A stretch of 64,000 nucleotides of DNA. It comes from Mesaphorura yosii. Lineage: Eukaryota; Arthropoda; Collembola; Poduromorpha; Tullbergiidae. The notes below the pieces were generated by a model. That model was not told the DNA's origin. It did no database searches and was given only the letters and a program-made list of their open reading frames with translations. The position numbers and the translations under genes are program-made. This document shows positions 1-11,152 of the stretch, piece after piece; position 1 is the stretch's first letter, and every line of letters starts with the position of its first letter. The DNA is taken from positions 186,001 to 250,000 of the forward strand of contig WIXG01000020.1 of the NCBI GenBank assembly GCA_009869945.1, given 5' to 3'.

Positions 1-1815
1 AAGACACGAGAGCGACGGAAAGAGTAAATGAGAATTTGGAAAAAATAATGAAAATCGATGAGCTTGGAAATAGTTACTTCAAGACGAATGCAAAGTGCAA
101 ACAGAGCTAAATAAGCCGAGCTGAGCTGTAAAGTCGTAAATTTACTTTCTTAGTCTCCACGCCAGCGTGGCTTTCTCCTCTTGCCACGACTCTTTCGTGA
201 GAGGGAAAGGAAGGCTCGGCCGAATTGAGTGCACACATGTCGCCAAAACTGACGAATTGTACAACATGTAAATTTTTTGAGCTTAATTTTATGCATTTCT
301 GTCGTGCAATATTTTGCACATGTTGCAACATGGATAATTCGAATTTTACATGCTCTTTTGTAGTCTGACTTTTCCAGTCTCCGAATGTCGAGGATTTAAC
401 GCGGCAGTGAACCCGTGCCTGCAGTAACCTTGAAATTCCCGAAGGACAAAGACTAACTTTGTGAATCCTGTAAAAGTCAAACCACCAGAAATTGAGAGCA
501 GACGGACAAACTCAGCAAAAGAGATCGGGCAGCCTGTTTGCTGAGACAGATCGGAAGTGTGCTTTGCGCAAAATTAGGGTGATGGGTGATCGCATCATCG
601 ATTACGCCATTTACCAAGGCCCATTTTTCCTTCCAGACACAATTATGAAGGAGAAATTATCGGCACGGAACAGATTAGCAATTGTCAATTAAGGCACGCT
701 TTATAAATATTTGCTGTGCAGCCGTGACTGCACATGCCAGCTCACTGCGTCTACAAATATACACCGATAATTAGGGTGCGGTATTGCTATTGGCTTTTGT
801 GCTGGGATATGCTCATTAGAGGACGTACACGTCTCGCATTGCCCCTACCACAATGGTCATGCAGCCAGGAAAATATCGCCCTACGAATGGCCTAAGAATG
901 AAAATTTTAATTCAGTAAAATATTTAACTGTTGATCATGTTAAACCACAAATTAAAAAACCTGACCAAGTGGTTCAGTGGTTTTTCATTCACTCTGTTCA
1001 TTAACACAGCCGACGATTGCAAGTTTAATACGCTTTAATCAACTTAACTGCATTACATTCGCCACTGCATGCTGTACTTGTGCAGTTTCACACTTCATGC
1101 ACCAAAATGCTTGAGAACTACTACCTTAATTTTGGTACACTAGTAAAATTTCATTTTATACCGACAAGTCAATCAAACAGGTTTGTTACAATTTTGTATG
1201 TTTAAACAGGAAGTTCCGTTGCGCTTTCTCTGAGATCAAAGCAGGAGGTGGCTTATTTGTGTCGTTCGCTTTGGCTTTCCTGAATTCAGTTACTATGTTA
1301 AGCCTGTCTCTGTCAAACGCAGGTGTCGGTTGGACAAATCTGGTTCAAATTCATTATTTCTCACTTTACATGCCCAATCTATGTTCACATACGACTGCAA
1401 CATTCTACATTGCATATTGTACATGATAATAGACAGAAATTGTATTCTCCACCGGACTTTAATGAACTTCACCTTTCACAATCTACGCTTCACTCTCTCA
1501 TCAATCAAACTGACCAGTGCTGAGTGTGCACATAAAACAGGAAGTGGGACTTTTCATTTCAAGCCGCAAAGTGTCCGTTCTGGCTTCAGTAATTCTACAC
1601 CGGACAAATTGCGGTAAAGAATGAAATGAAAGAACCGTGCAAAAATATCGAATGACAGTGAGCCGGGTTTCTCCCAAGCATTTGTGGGCAGGTTACAACG
1701 CGGCAGTGTGGACGACAGAGCAAAAGTTATTTTTGGCTTATTCGTAATCATGTACCAGAATACATCGTATAAATTATGCTCCAATATTCGCATGCAAATT
1801 ATCCGTTAAACTCAC
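1..1815. other. Left edge: probable intron of the 1816-2115 gene
   Basis: Only short overlapping reading frames occur here, and none has recognisable protein character. The minus-strand donor at 1810-1815 implies that this stretch is intron of the gene whose first coding exon lies at 1816-2115, with later exons beyond the left edge. Confidence 0.4.
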
Positions 1816-2115
1816 TTCTCGTTGCAGAGATGCGATTTTCCCTGCAAAAGCCGCATTGCGCAGAACATCTTCGTCGCTCTCAAAATTCATGCTCGTGATG
1901 CTCGAGCTGATCACGCTCGTCGTGCCGTTCGTTCCGTTGCTCATGCCATGACCATGACTTGACAAGTTCAAAGATGAAGCGTTTGAACTGCTGCTGGAAT
2001 TATGAGAATGGAAGCTGAATGACTTCTTGGCAGACGAAGAGGACGTGACGGAGGACTGGTTGTTTAGGCCACCGTTCTTCTTGCTGTTCTTGTCCAGTTT
2101 CCCTCGGAAGCTCAT
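1816..2115 (-). CDS. First coding exon (100 codons) of a Ser/Asn-rich protein, continuing off the left edge
   Basis: The frame begins at an ATG (2115-2113) with an in-frame TAA just upstream (about 12 bases), starts MSFRGKLDKNSKKN, and runs through Ser-, His- and Asn-rich low-complexity sequence. It ends in an acidic-then-helical stretch (FESDEDVLRNAAFAGKIASL followed by QRE). After QRE a strong donor (GAA then GTGAGT, 1815-1810) ends the exon in phase 0. The last 15 residues look like the beginning of a coiled coil. I do not recognise the family. The next exon must lie left of base 1. The run of low-complexity Ser codons is common in arthropod regulatory proteins and gives no function. Confidence 0.55.
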
Positions 2116-3279
2116 CTTCGCTGCTTATTTCTACGGGGCTGGATTCAATTCACAACAATTGAGGCTTGGTGACCTTGTTGTTTGATCTCGCCGTTGCTGG
2201 CTTTCCGGGCTGACCAAAATGCATTTAAATGTAAATAAGGTCAAATGAATTGCTTTCGTTGTTTTCGAAAGGAACGCTTTGGCTGAAGAGAAAGTTTCGG
2301 AAGCAAAATGAAGATTGGACAAGGCTGAAATAAATTACTCTCTATAATTTGCGAAATAAAATGCGTCCAGCACGACACAAGTAAATAATCTCTTTTCATT
2401 CTAAATCAAATTATGTGTTCATTACACTTTATCATTTGTAGGCATCCGTTTATATATATTAAAAAAGATTCATGATGTTCATGAGTGGAATATTCTAATT
2501 CTAGCCCATTAATAATAAATACGGGTTCTCGCTCAATGCGCCTTGGATTCCAACAACCCAGAAAACCTGCATCACGCCGACTGACTATTCATTCATTCGC
2601 TTTCCCTGTGTTTAGTTTGGCGAGTTGAAGTGAATCTCGTTTGTAGCGCCATGATAATCGGTGCTTCAGGCTCTTGGAGGCCGTGTGATGCACGTACGGC
2701 CACGGCCGGGGTGGGCACAGACGATTCATTGCAACGTCGAGTCAAGAAAAAATTTTAAAAGTTTTTGCCGTTTTATATATAGAATACAGATTATGCCTAT
2801 TTAGTATTCATGCCACGAACTTCTCTGTCTTTGCTCAAGTATCGCGCTTCGCACAAGTGCATGCACAGTGCGATTGTGATATAATGTGAGGTATCCGCTT
2901 CTTCTGCGAATTCACGCAACCTGCATCGATGATGCAGCAGCAGTGAAATGGCGAGTCAGTGCCCAAAGAAGAGAAACTTATGCGCAAAAGCCTTTACATG
3001 TTTGAGTCGAAATCTCGGTGAAAAATACAAACTGAATTTACATCACGTACGTATGCGCATAATGCGAGTTACCACTCGCGTCTCAATTTGTTGCCCCCTT
3101 CTTGAAAGTTTTGCAATTCCACAACGGGACTGGAAAGTTCAAACGCTTCTGTGCGCATTGCGACTGCTGCGGCAGTGATATTTCAATGAACCGAAGCGGG
3201 ATGAATTGATTGGCTCAATTTGTCCTGTCTCACTTTACCTCGCTCTTTCTAATATACTTTCCTACTCCAACGTTGGTAT
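2116..3279. other. Intergenic spacer
   Basis: It holds the 5' flank of the 1816-2115 exon followed by AT-rich sequence. The reading frames here (for example 2948-3178 plus) lack family resemblance and convincing splice or start context. I see no RNA gene or repeat family. Confidence 0.4.
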
Positions 3280-4420
3280 GAATTAATTTAGCATGGAATT
3301 AACCTGCTAATAAGAAAAGGCTTTTCTTGCACTATTTTATTCAAAGTTGCATCAGCTGAACCGTGCACTATAACGGTTTTTAAATTCACTATTTAATTCA
3401 CTTATGCAACTAAAGCAGTGTGAGCCCTTTTTGGCTCATTTGAGTACTGTTTGTTTCTGCCACATTTACTGTCACATTGGTAGATAAGAACTATTAATTC
3501 ATTGTTCCGGTAGCTTTTTGTGCAATACGCGCGGCCAAACCAAGTTTGATTCGGAGTAGTGTGGCTAGGACGGAGAAGAAGTGCAAAAATCTTGTCGCAA
3601 CCACTTCCAAGTTATCGCTCCAGCAGTGATTCTGAAGTTAGTGATTACGAGAATTTGGAGGTGGTCAAAAAGGCACGTGGTTTGGAGTTCGAATGGGGGA
3701 AGTTGGACAAGTTTGCGTCATTGCAGGCTGGCAAACAACACACAAACTAAACTGGAATGGATTCCCTGTGCTCGTCACCGGAACCTCGGATTTATATCGA
3801 CATTTCCACCCTTTTGATTTGGCAATCACATATGGGGAAACCACTGACGATTACTCCTTCACATTTGAGCCGTTGAAACGGAAGAGTCTGAACCTGCAGA
3901 TCTTGGTATCCGACTGCGCTGAGGCCATCAAGAATGCATTTTGTAATGTCTTCGGCTCGGAGAAGAATGCTGTGTGCGGAGCTCATGTGATAGGGAAACT
4001 GAACTTGATCAGTGACAAGAACTTAAAAATATAAAATTGATATCGATAACTGGCAATTGGGCACTTGCACATGCCCTATTTTTCTTAAGCAGTACAAGTG
4101 CAAACATATTTACGGGATTGCCTTGCATCAGAAGCTCGTCTTAGCTCCCGATACCGCTAAGAATGCACCAATTGTCAAAAAAGAGAGGAAGACCTGCACA
4201 AGCCAAGAGGCACTACTTACTCAGTAAATGTCAAAATTTTGTAATATTTGTATTCATGTCCAGTGTGACCAATAATAAAAAATAACTTTCAAATATGGTT
4301 GATAAATGAATTTAAAACCCGTTATAGTGCACGGTTCAACTGATGCAACTTTGGAATAATATAGTGCAAGAAAATCCTTTTTTTTAGTAGCAAAAGTAAT
4401 TTTATTCGAATTAATTTCTT
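3280..4420 (+). mobile_element. Mutator-like (MULE) DNA transposon relic, about 1.14 kb, with long terminal inverted repeats
   Basis: The two ends are inverted copies of one another: 3280-3396 matches the reverse complement of 4301-4420, with the best core at about 3321-3387 against 4314-4378. Both arms contain GAACCGTGCACTATAACGG (one base differs by an insertion). Between them lie fragments of a MULE transposase and its SWIM zinc finger in several frames. Long TIRs with an internal MULE transposase are typical of the superfamily. At about 1.1 kb the element is far shorter than an intact autonomous MULE, and the frames are broken, so it is dead or non-autonomous. I could not define a clean 9-bp target-site duplication. 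Confidence 0.8.
3559..4251 (+). pseudogene. MULE transposase fragments with SWIM zinc finger (broken)
   Basis: Three frames must be combined. Frame 1 (from 3559) gives a Ser/acidic N-terminal piece. Another frame (3693-4034) gives the core of the MULE transposase domain: a segment ending FPVLVTGTSDLYRHFHPF, then LAITYGETTDDYSFTFEPLK, then ILVSDCAEAIKNAFCNVFG and CGAHVIGKL. These correspond to the family's conserved Asp-bearing strands and its C-x-H region. A third stretch from about 4051 reads WQLGTCTCPIFLKQYKCKHI, the CxC...CxH signature of a SWIM zinc finger, and after one more frame change KRGRPAQAKRHYLLSK, the basic tail usual after SWIM in these proteins. There are at least three frame changes and a large internal deletion between the catalytic core and SWIM, so no functional protein can be made. 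Confidence 0.8.
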
Positions 4421-5050
4421 TACTTAACAACCTCAAGCAGTACTCGCGTCTTCGGAATGGTGGTTATGACCCCGTAAGATTTCTCTGAACTGAATCACTA
4501 GAACTAGAGAGAACTGACATCTGCGTGCGTCATTCATGTTTTACGCTTGAGTTTTACGAAAGCATCATAGAACCTGGAATGCTTTACGTTTCATGCCGAA
4601 GAAGGCTTGTTCTTCAAAGTGGCTGAACCTTCGAGAGTACGTGTGAATTAGCTATCAAGGCTGTAGCCACTCTGGACTGATCAAACAAAAGTAGCGATCT
4701 CTTTTACTTTACAATTTCCGACAGGATTGTAAAATGCTGATTGCGTAAGAAAATTAGAACAGCTGAATCGTTCAAAAATGAAAGAGTTTCGACGTGAAAG
4801 TTTAAAAGAATTTCCAGGCATTACGTTTATATGCACAAAATCTCATCATAATGTTCGTTCTCAATTTGGCTCGATGTTTTGAGCCAAAAAAAGCTACAGG
4901 TGGCACTTGGCTGTGTGAGATTTAATTCCTCCGTGCAGTGAATATTTGCATACACTGCGGTTTCTATTTTTAAACGCTTCAATTTTAAACACATCTTTTC
5001 TTTTTCGTCTCTTCTATAAATGTCTGTAGCTAATCATGAGTCATGATTGT
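4421..5050. other. Spacer between MULE relic and terminal exon
   Basis: AT-rich sequence with no supported coding frame. It probably includes the 3' flank of the minus-strand gene ending at 5051. Confidence 0.4.
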
Positions 5051-5176
5051 TCAACTAGACAAGAAGGTGCTTTCATCACTAGTTTCATCAGGCAAAGGCA
5101 AAGGCATTTTGGTATCAAGTCCAAAACGCTTGTTCAGCTTTATTGCCTCAGCACGCGCCCTGGCCTCCTTACGACG
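5051..5176 (-). CDS. Probable terminal coding exon (41 aa plus stop) of a minus-strand gene
   Basis: On the minus strand a good acceptor (pyrimidine-rich, ending CCCCAACAG) is followed in phase 0 by 41 codons and a TGA at 5053-5051. The peptide opens RRKEARARAEAIKLNKRFGL and ends DTKMPLPLPDETSDESTFLSS. The basic, helical first half and acidic/Pro tail read like a genuine conserved C-terminus, not chance sequence. It is too short to appear as a full-length ORF. The only large upstream exon on this strand is 11153-13523, which ends in phase 1, so at least one intermediate exon (phase 1 in, phase 0 out) would be needed to join them. I could not find that exon by eye. Family not recognised. Confidence 0.5.
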   Translation of the reverse strand, partial: RRKEARARAEAIKLNKRFGLDTKMPLPLPDETSDESTFLSS

Positions 5177-8100
5177 CTGTTGGGGTGATAACATAAATTC
5201 CAGAAATAACTTGAAATTACAGACGAATTAATTGTACTGAAACGTGCTCAACGAAAATGGCGAAAATGCCCCAGCGATAAATCAACAGCTCTGGCTCATT
5301 TCTATTTTGGGTGCAATTTCTGCAGCTGTTATCCCACAACGCACGCTAGACTCGAGAAGCTTCTTTCGCCGCCGTGATTAATTGCTCAATAAAGTGAGAT
5401 GCGAAAGTGTAACTTGAGAACTTGGTCTTTATCGCGTCTAACTTGATTCAAGTTTGTGGAATTGATGCCACGTTCCTGGGAACTGGAAATACAATTCTGG
5501 GAAATCGAGCATCACTTTCATGCATTTGTCGTGAAGCGTCTTAATCTTCGCAAATAGTTTTAAACTTTGTCTTCTCAGACGCAGACAAAAGCTCATTGGT
5601 AAAATTAAGGCTCAATAGGCTTGTAAGAACCGGACAATTCCTTAACAAATGTCCAAAAAGTGTCGATACAGAGCAATGTTTTGAGCTGCCTCGCTTTCTC
5701 CAAGTTTCCCTTCAACTTTTCCGATTACGACAAATTTATGTGTGAAAACAGGTAGCTTAAATGAGAGAACAATGATTTCTTCCGACATCACAAAGGCGGA
5801 GGCAAACAAGATGTACGTAATTGTGCAGACACCCTTACATGTGAAATGGTTTTGTCCGCAATGAATAAAAGCATTCTTATTACAATCGATTTACATTAAA
5901 CTTTGGTTTCCCTGCTAGTGCAAAGTAATATTCAGCCGAACTAAATGACGTTTCGCCATACAACTCAATGTCACAGTTGTCACGAACTTTTCTTTTTCAT
6001 GCTATAACTTTATTAGCTATCGGACGCCCGCAACAGCCATGAATCTTTCCTTCTCAACTTTTGTGCCAAACAGTTCCTTGTTTTACATGAATAAAGCGAG
6101 AAGTCAAGAAGTCTGGAAATGGGAACGAGCACAGGGTTACTTTTGAACTTGCTTTCACTTTCTCCGCAGCCAAAGCTCCGCTTCTTAGAAATTGACATGA
6201 ATGACAGAGGAAATAAAAGAATAGCCTGCATTACAATTCATCGGAGTCTTCTTTCTTTCCTGGCAAGGACGGAAGGAATTGTTTCTGTTGGAACAACTCA
6301 GTCTTGTCTGCGGCACGTAAATCACAAAACATCCAAGCTGTCTCTTTTTCTTTTCTCGCAGCCGTCACGAGTCGCAGAATGATGCACAATCGTTCTTCGT
6401 CACGGAAACTAAAACTATGCACAACTAAGCAACTCGGTCTCGGTTATGTAACTGACGCACACGGAACAAGCGTCGCTAAAGATCGCAATGTCGGTACTGG
6501 GAAGAGTCAATGCTGTGTTGTACTTGGAACGGTACTTGTCGATAAGTTGCTGAAAGCAGAACTAAACCGGTGCGGATGGATGCGACTTGGTATTTATAAA
6601 TGGCACGGAATAGCATAAGCCAAAGCTGTGGAGTCGGAGAAGAAGAAATAAAAAGTAAAAGCCTGGACACTCCAGAACCGTGCCATGCCGGGTGTCCCGG
6701 CTCAACTCAACTTTTGCATTCGCAACAGTTTATCGAATCACGGAGCTTGGCTTCCTCCATGCTCAATCCAATGGTTTTTCTCGTTCGCTCAGTTCCGCCA
6801 ATTTGGTGTCTCCCGACACAGCAGCGCCGAGTACTGCCTAATCATCATACGCAATTTATTCGGTTCTCCCAGGACTCTTTACTCGGGCGATTTGCATTTT
6901 GAATGCGGCCAACAATTTGGCTACAGCTCAAAACTCCATACCTCCGTGCTCGTTGATTGCATAAGATGCGACGGACGAAAATTGAATTTGAGGAGTGATG
7001 CCGTGTTTGCTACCTGTTTTATTCTTTACGGTGGCTAGCCAAGACGTTAATGTGCATTCCTGAGTACTGCCGGCAGTGCAAACACGGGCCACATTCACCT
7101 GCTCTGCAATCGTTTTCCTGATGCGAGCGCGTTTTAAAGTTGCCAAGAAAAAATAGTTGCAATATTTTTCGGATAGCTCTCAACGGTTTGGAGGTGGAAA
7201 ACGAACCTGTGTTTCCAGTAGCGAACAGTCTTCGTGAATCATAGCGGGTATTTGGCTGCACGGACACGCGGTGGCGATGATGGTATCGTAATCTGCTGTC
7301 CGAGTGCATTATTTTGATACGGCGGAGCCTAGGCCTTACGCCGTATTTGGCGGACATCGTATCACAATGAGACATTCTGCAACGACACGACGTGCGCATA
7401 TTATTACTGCAGAATACTCAACTTTTCTGCTTATAGGCCAGCTGTCTGTCAGTTCCGTCCGAAGGAGTATGACTTGCTTTCGAGAATATTGAGCATCGAG
7501 TACGGACACCAAGGCCACAAGAAAACAGTTCTCAAGATTCTTGCCTTTCTTGCGTATTACTTGCATGTGTTTGCGTTCGCTAAAACTCTCACCATACTAA
7601 TTTAGATTGGCTTGGCCGACAGGCGAGGCAGACATGTAAACATTGGTAGCGCAAGTCCAAGCATAACACTCGTCTAGCGTGTCAGGCCGGCTAGAATCAC
7701 GATACACTTCTGTTATACGCGTAAATGTTGTACTAGATGAATCATGCAATTAATAATTTAATGTTCAACTTCTTCACAACGATCGCTTACACTTGTTGAT
7801 TGTATACAACACGACTCATGCTGCTAACGTACTGTGATTGGATAACGAGTTTCATCATCGGTCGAGTACGGTGACATTATAATTTAGAAGTAAAACCAGC
7901 AGTTTGGTCGACTCGCTGGGAGAGAACCAACCGGCAACATGTGCTAGCTCGAATCTCAAAGGATGGATTTATCCAGAAATACGCTACCCCGAGTGAACCA
8001 CTTCAAGCGTCGTAGAAAAGATTAATTAACTTCAAAATGAGAGTAACGAGAATTACGGAGAAAGAGCACAAATTCTGCGAACCTTCAGCCTGCTCCTTAC

Positions 8101-11100
8101 GATTATGACTTCAACGTGCTCTCTGATAATGAATGAATGATAATGATAATGATAAGAATCTCGCTGGTGAATGAGAACGGATTAACAAACATTAAAGCAG
8201 AATCCTATCATTTCAACTCACAGCAGGTCGGATTCACCATCTTTACCATTAAAGCATCAATGTGATCGCATGTCGCCTCACGAAGCAGAAGAACGGAGGT
8301 AATTTAAGTTAAGAGAATATTAAGAAAAAATTCTTTTTCATTTCCTCGGTTTCTCTGCACGAAATCCCAAGGCGTCGTAGTAATAAAAGTTATTGGTTCA
8401 AGGCTTCTGCGCAGGATGACGTAGCATCCATGGACACTATGAGACGAAAGTTCTTTACATGAAACAATTACTCACGTATCTGGTCAGAGGTCATAAATTA
8501 ATTAAACTGTCATCCAAGGAGAGATAATCCGTCTTTGACTCCGAGTTTGAATCTTACACAGAACGGGAGAAGCCAGTTCCAGGAAGAACGACGGCATCAA
8601 GAAAGCGTAGCACGTGGAAGCTCGTGGAAAGTTACAAAATGTTGGACGGACTGTGAATGTGCTTCGGACTCGAGCATTGATTTCATTTCATTCCGAATGC
8701 AGGTGATAGTGATAACCATTTCACGCTTTTTTAAGAGTGGGCTTAGTTCCAATGGCAACGCAATAACAAGAAAATGACAAGGAAAGTCCCGTAAAGATCG
8801 TGCAAGGGGCAAGCACACTGCGCGTTGTGCAATGTAGCTGGCTATGACGACATTCGTCTAAATTGGGTAGCAGCAGCGGTCTGCTCACTAATGAGCACGG
8901 GCTGAGATCATGCTTACGAAAATTCGAGAATGCATTTTGCACAATATTCGAAAACTGTGCAAAACTAATTACGAGACAGCAAATGTTGTCGATTCGAAGC
9001 AAAAGTTTGTGCCACTGCCAGTGCATTTCGATCACGTAAGCTACTAAAACTTGACGAGCTTCTTTCTAATAATAGGTGCGCTAAATGAAACTGAAATTCG
9101 AAACTGAAAGTAATTCCTAATTAACGACTAGTATACATTAACTCAAGGTCTAAATTCGAGTCGAGTTCCATCAACTATAAACCCATCATGGGTCCAGCAG
9201 CACAAGTTTGCTCTTAGCAAGGAACTTTGAGGTCATGTCCTGATACGACCTTTGATCTTGGCATTATCTCATTAGCATTAGTTGAAAGTCTAGAGCCACG
9301 GTTGGCTGATCTTTCGCTGATATTGCAGCCTTTATGTCTGGCATTGTCTCGAACTTGGGAATAAGGAAAGACAAAAGTGTAATAAAATGTGGAGCACGAC
9401 ATTCAATATCGAAGGAAAAGTGAGGAGCAGAAAGTTGGAAGATCGAAAAAAACGTCCGTACTTTCCTTTATCTTCCTCTCTGCTGCCCTTGCCCTTGTTG
9501 TCTTAAATGACTCTACATATTTCGTACTTTGGACCGACCATAAAAATGCAAGAGCGAGAAAAGTGATAACTGGAAACTTTCTTTTGTCTTTCTTTCTCAC
9601 GTAACGTAGAGATCTCGAGCACGCAAAGAAGCCGTGCCCTGCGGAGCGAGTTTGAGTAAGTGCTGGGCTTTGTAAGATGATTTCTGGGTTTGTGGAGCCA
9701 AAAATGTATATTGGGCAAGATAAAGAAATATTACACCGCCGTATAAAAAGACCCGTCATTTTAAACCATAAAGTGTATTTGTCTAGACGTGGAAAGAAAA
9801 ACCAGATTAGCGTGCCTTCCTACTTGACTTGTCTAAATCACTTTCACTTTTCCCTTCTCGGTCGAGTTGGCGTGCACGAAGAGCACGGACACGAAAGGGG
9901 AAACTCGCTCTCCCCTTCACGGGCTCACGGCGTGACCGAAAGGCTTCTGGAGTTTCAGGGTATTTGGACTGGTTCGAAACTTCAAGGCCAAAAGTAAATA
10001 ATGTGATTTTTGAACTACTGACTTAAATAGTCCATTACGGAGACTGCTGCGGCAGAGAAGAAAGAAGTTGCTGCAGCAAAGCTCCTGGATACTTCTGGAG
10101 GCAGACTGCTGATATATCGGGTTGAATGGCGGGAGCGAAGTCGGTAGACTTACTGGAGGCAGATGCACATGTAGGAAGTTGTAATTTAGGAAATACGAAA
10201 AGCTAAAGCTGCTTGGACGTAAACGAGCTGGAAATGTACGGCACAATTCAATTCTTCTAATGGGACGACCAACTTTCCATCTTATTGCTCACTGGAATCA
10301 CAGACTAGCTTCCATTCCAATTCCCGCCTGGACCAAGGGTACGCACTCACGGTTGCATGTGTGCACAAATTATGGGCTCTAGCGGCATGAGGGCCCATGT
10401 GCACGCTGCCAAAACACGAATTTTATGTCTCACTGAACTCGCCGTAAATGATACTGTCAATACAAGTATCTCCATAAAAGAATGTGGCCAAGGCGAGGAG
10501 GTGAGCCCTGTGTGCAATAAAAAGCGGCTGCCGTCCTTCCAGCTTCACTTTAATCAAATGTTAAATTGTGCTTGCATTGCCCAAGCCATTAAGTTTTTCT
10601 CACTTCACACACGCCATCCTAAAATTACGAATAAAGAAATAGGTTGACCGTATCACTTTTGTGCGCATAAAATCTGCAAATATTTCAAATATTTCATGTT
10701 TTCATGTGTGAAATGCACGTTGGCTTACGCGGATGACGCGACAAAACATTAATATTGTGTGACCTTACAGACTCGAAGCTGGATTATGTCACCGGCATAC
10801 TTTATCCGCGTAACGCAATGACATATTTCATTCTAAATGACATTTGGGAGCAAATGCAGACTTGTTTTGTCTGGGCCGAGAATGTTTGCGCCATAACTCA
10901 TCGTTACTGCATAGCGGAGAATGAAATGCATGCATGCATATCGAGTTTTAACTTACCAATATTTTCGTCATTTGACCGTGCGACATCAAAGGTTCTTGCT
11001 TGCACTGCGATGAGGGCGAGGACGAGAGAAGCTGGGAAGGCGAAGAAGCGGTGCGCTGATGAAATGTAAGCGGAACTCCAGCCTCTGCTTAGGAGAATAA

Positions 11101-11152
11101 GTAAGTCGTTGAGGTTAATTACAGTTTGAAGAAGGTCAATTACGACACATAC
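5177..11152. other. Probable large intron or introns of the minus-strand gene
   Basis: About 6 kb with only short overlapping frames on both strands. The longest (plus 6685-7038, minus 7019-7399, minus 9403-9759) show no family resemblance. A short GATAAT-type microsatellite lies near 8126-8155. If 5051-5176 and 11153-13523 belong to one gene, at least one undetected short exon must lie here. Confidence 0.35.

Noticed and set aside
6685-7038. 117-codon plus-strand open frame overlapping two others in a GC-richer patch
   Set aside because: No family character, no flanking splice consensus, and comparable frames are open on both strands here, as expected from local composition.
7019-7399. 126-codon minus-strand frame rich in Arg
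   Set aside because: Composition follows the GC-rich patch; no recognisable motif or exon boundaries.
9967-9985. GGTTCGAAAC-like sequence resembling a tRNA T-loop
   Set aside because: Flanks do not form a T stem and there is no A/B box arrangement or acceptor stem.
10038-10148. Plus-strand 37-codon frame reading TETAAAEKKEVAAAKLLDTS
   Set aside because: Looks exon-like with a possible TAG acceptor, but it stands alone with a stop and no partner exons, so chance is more likely.
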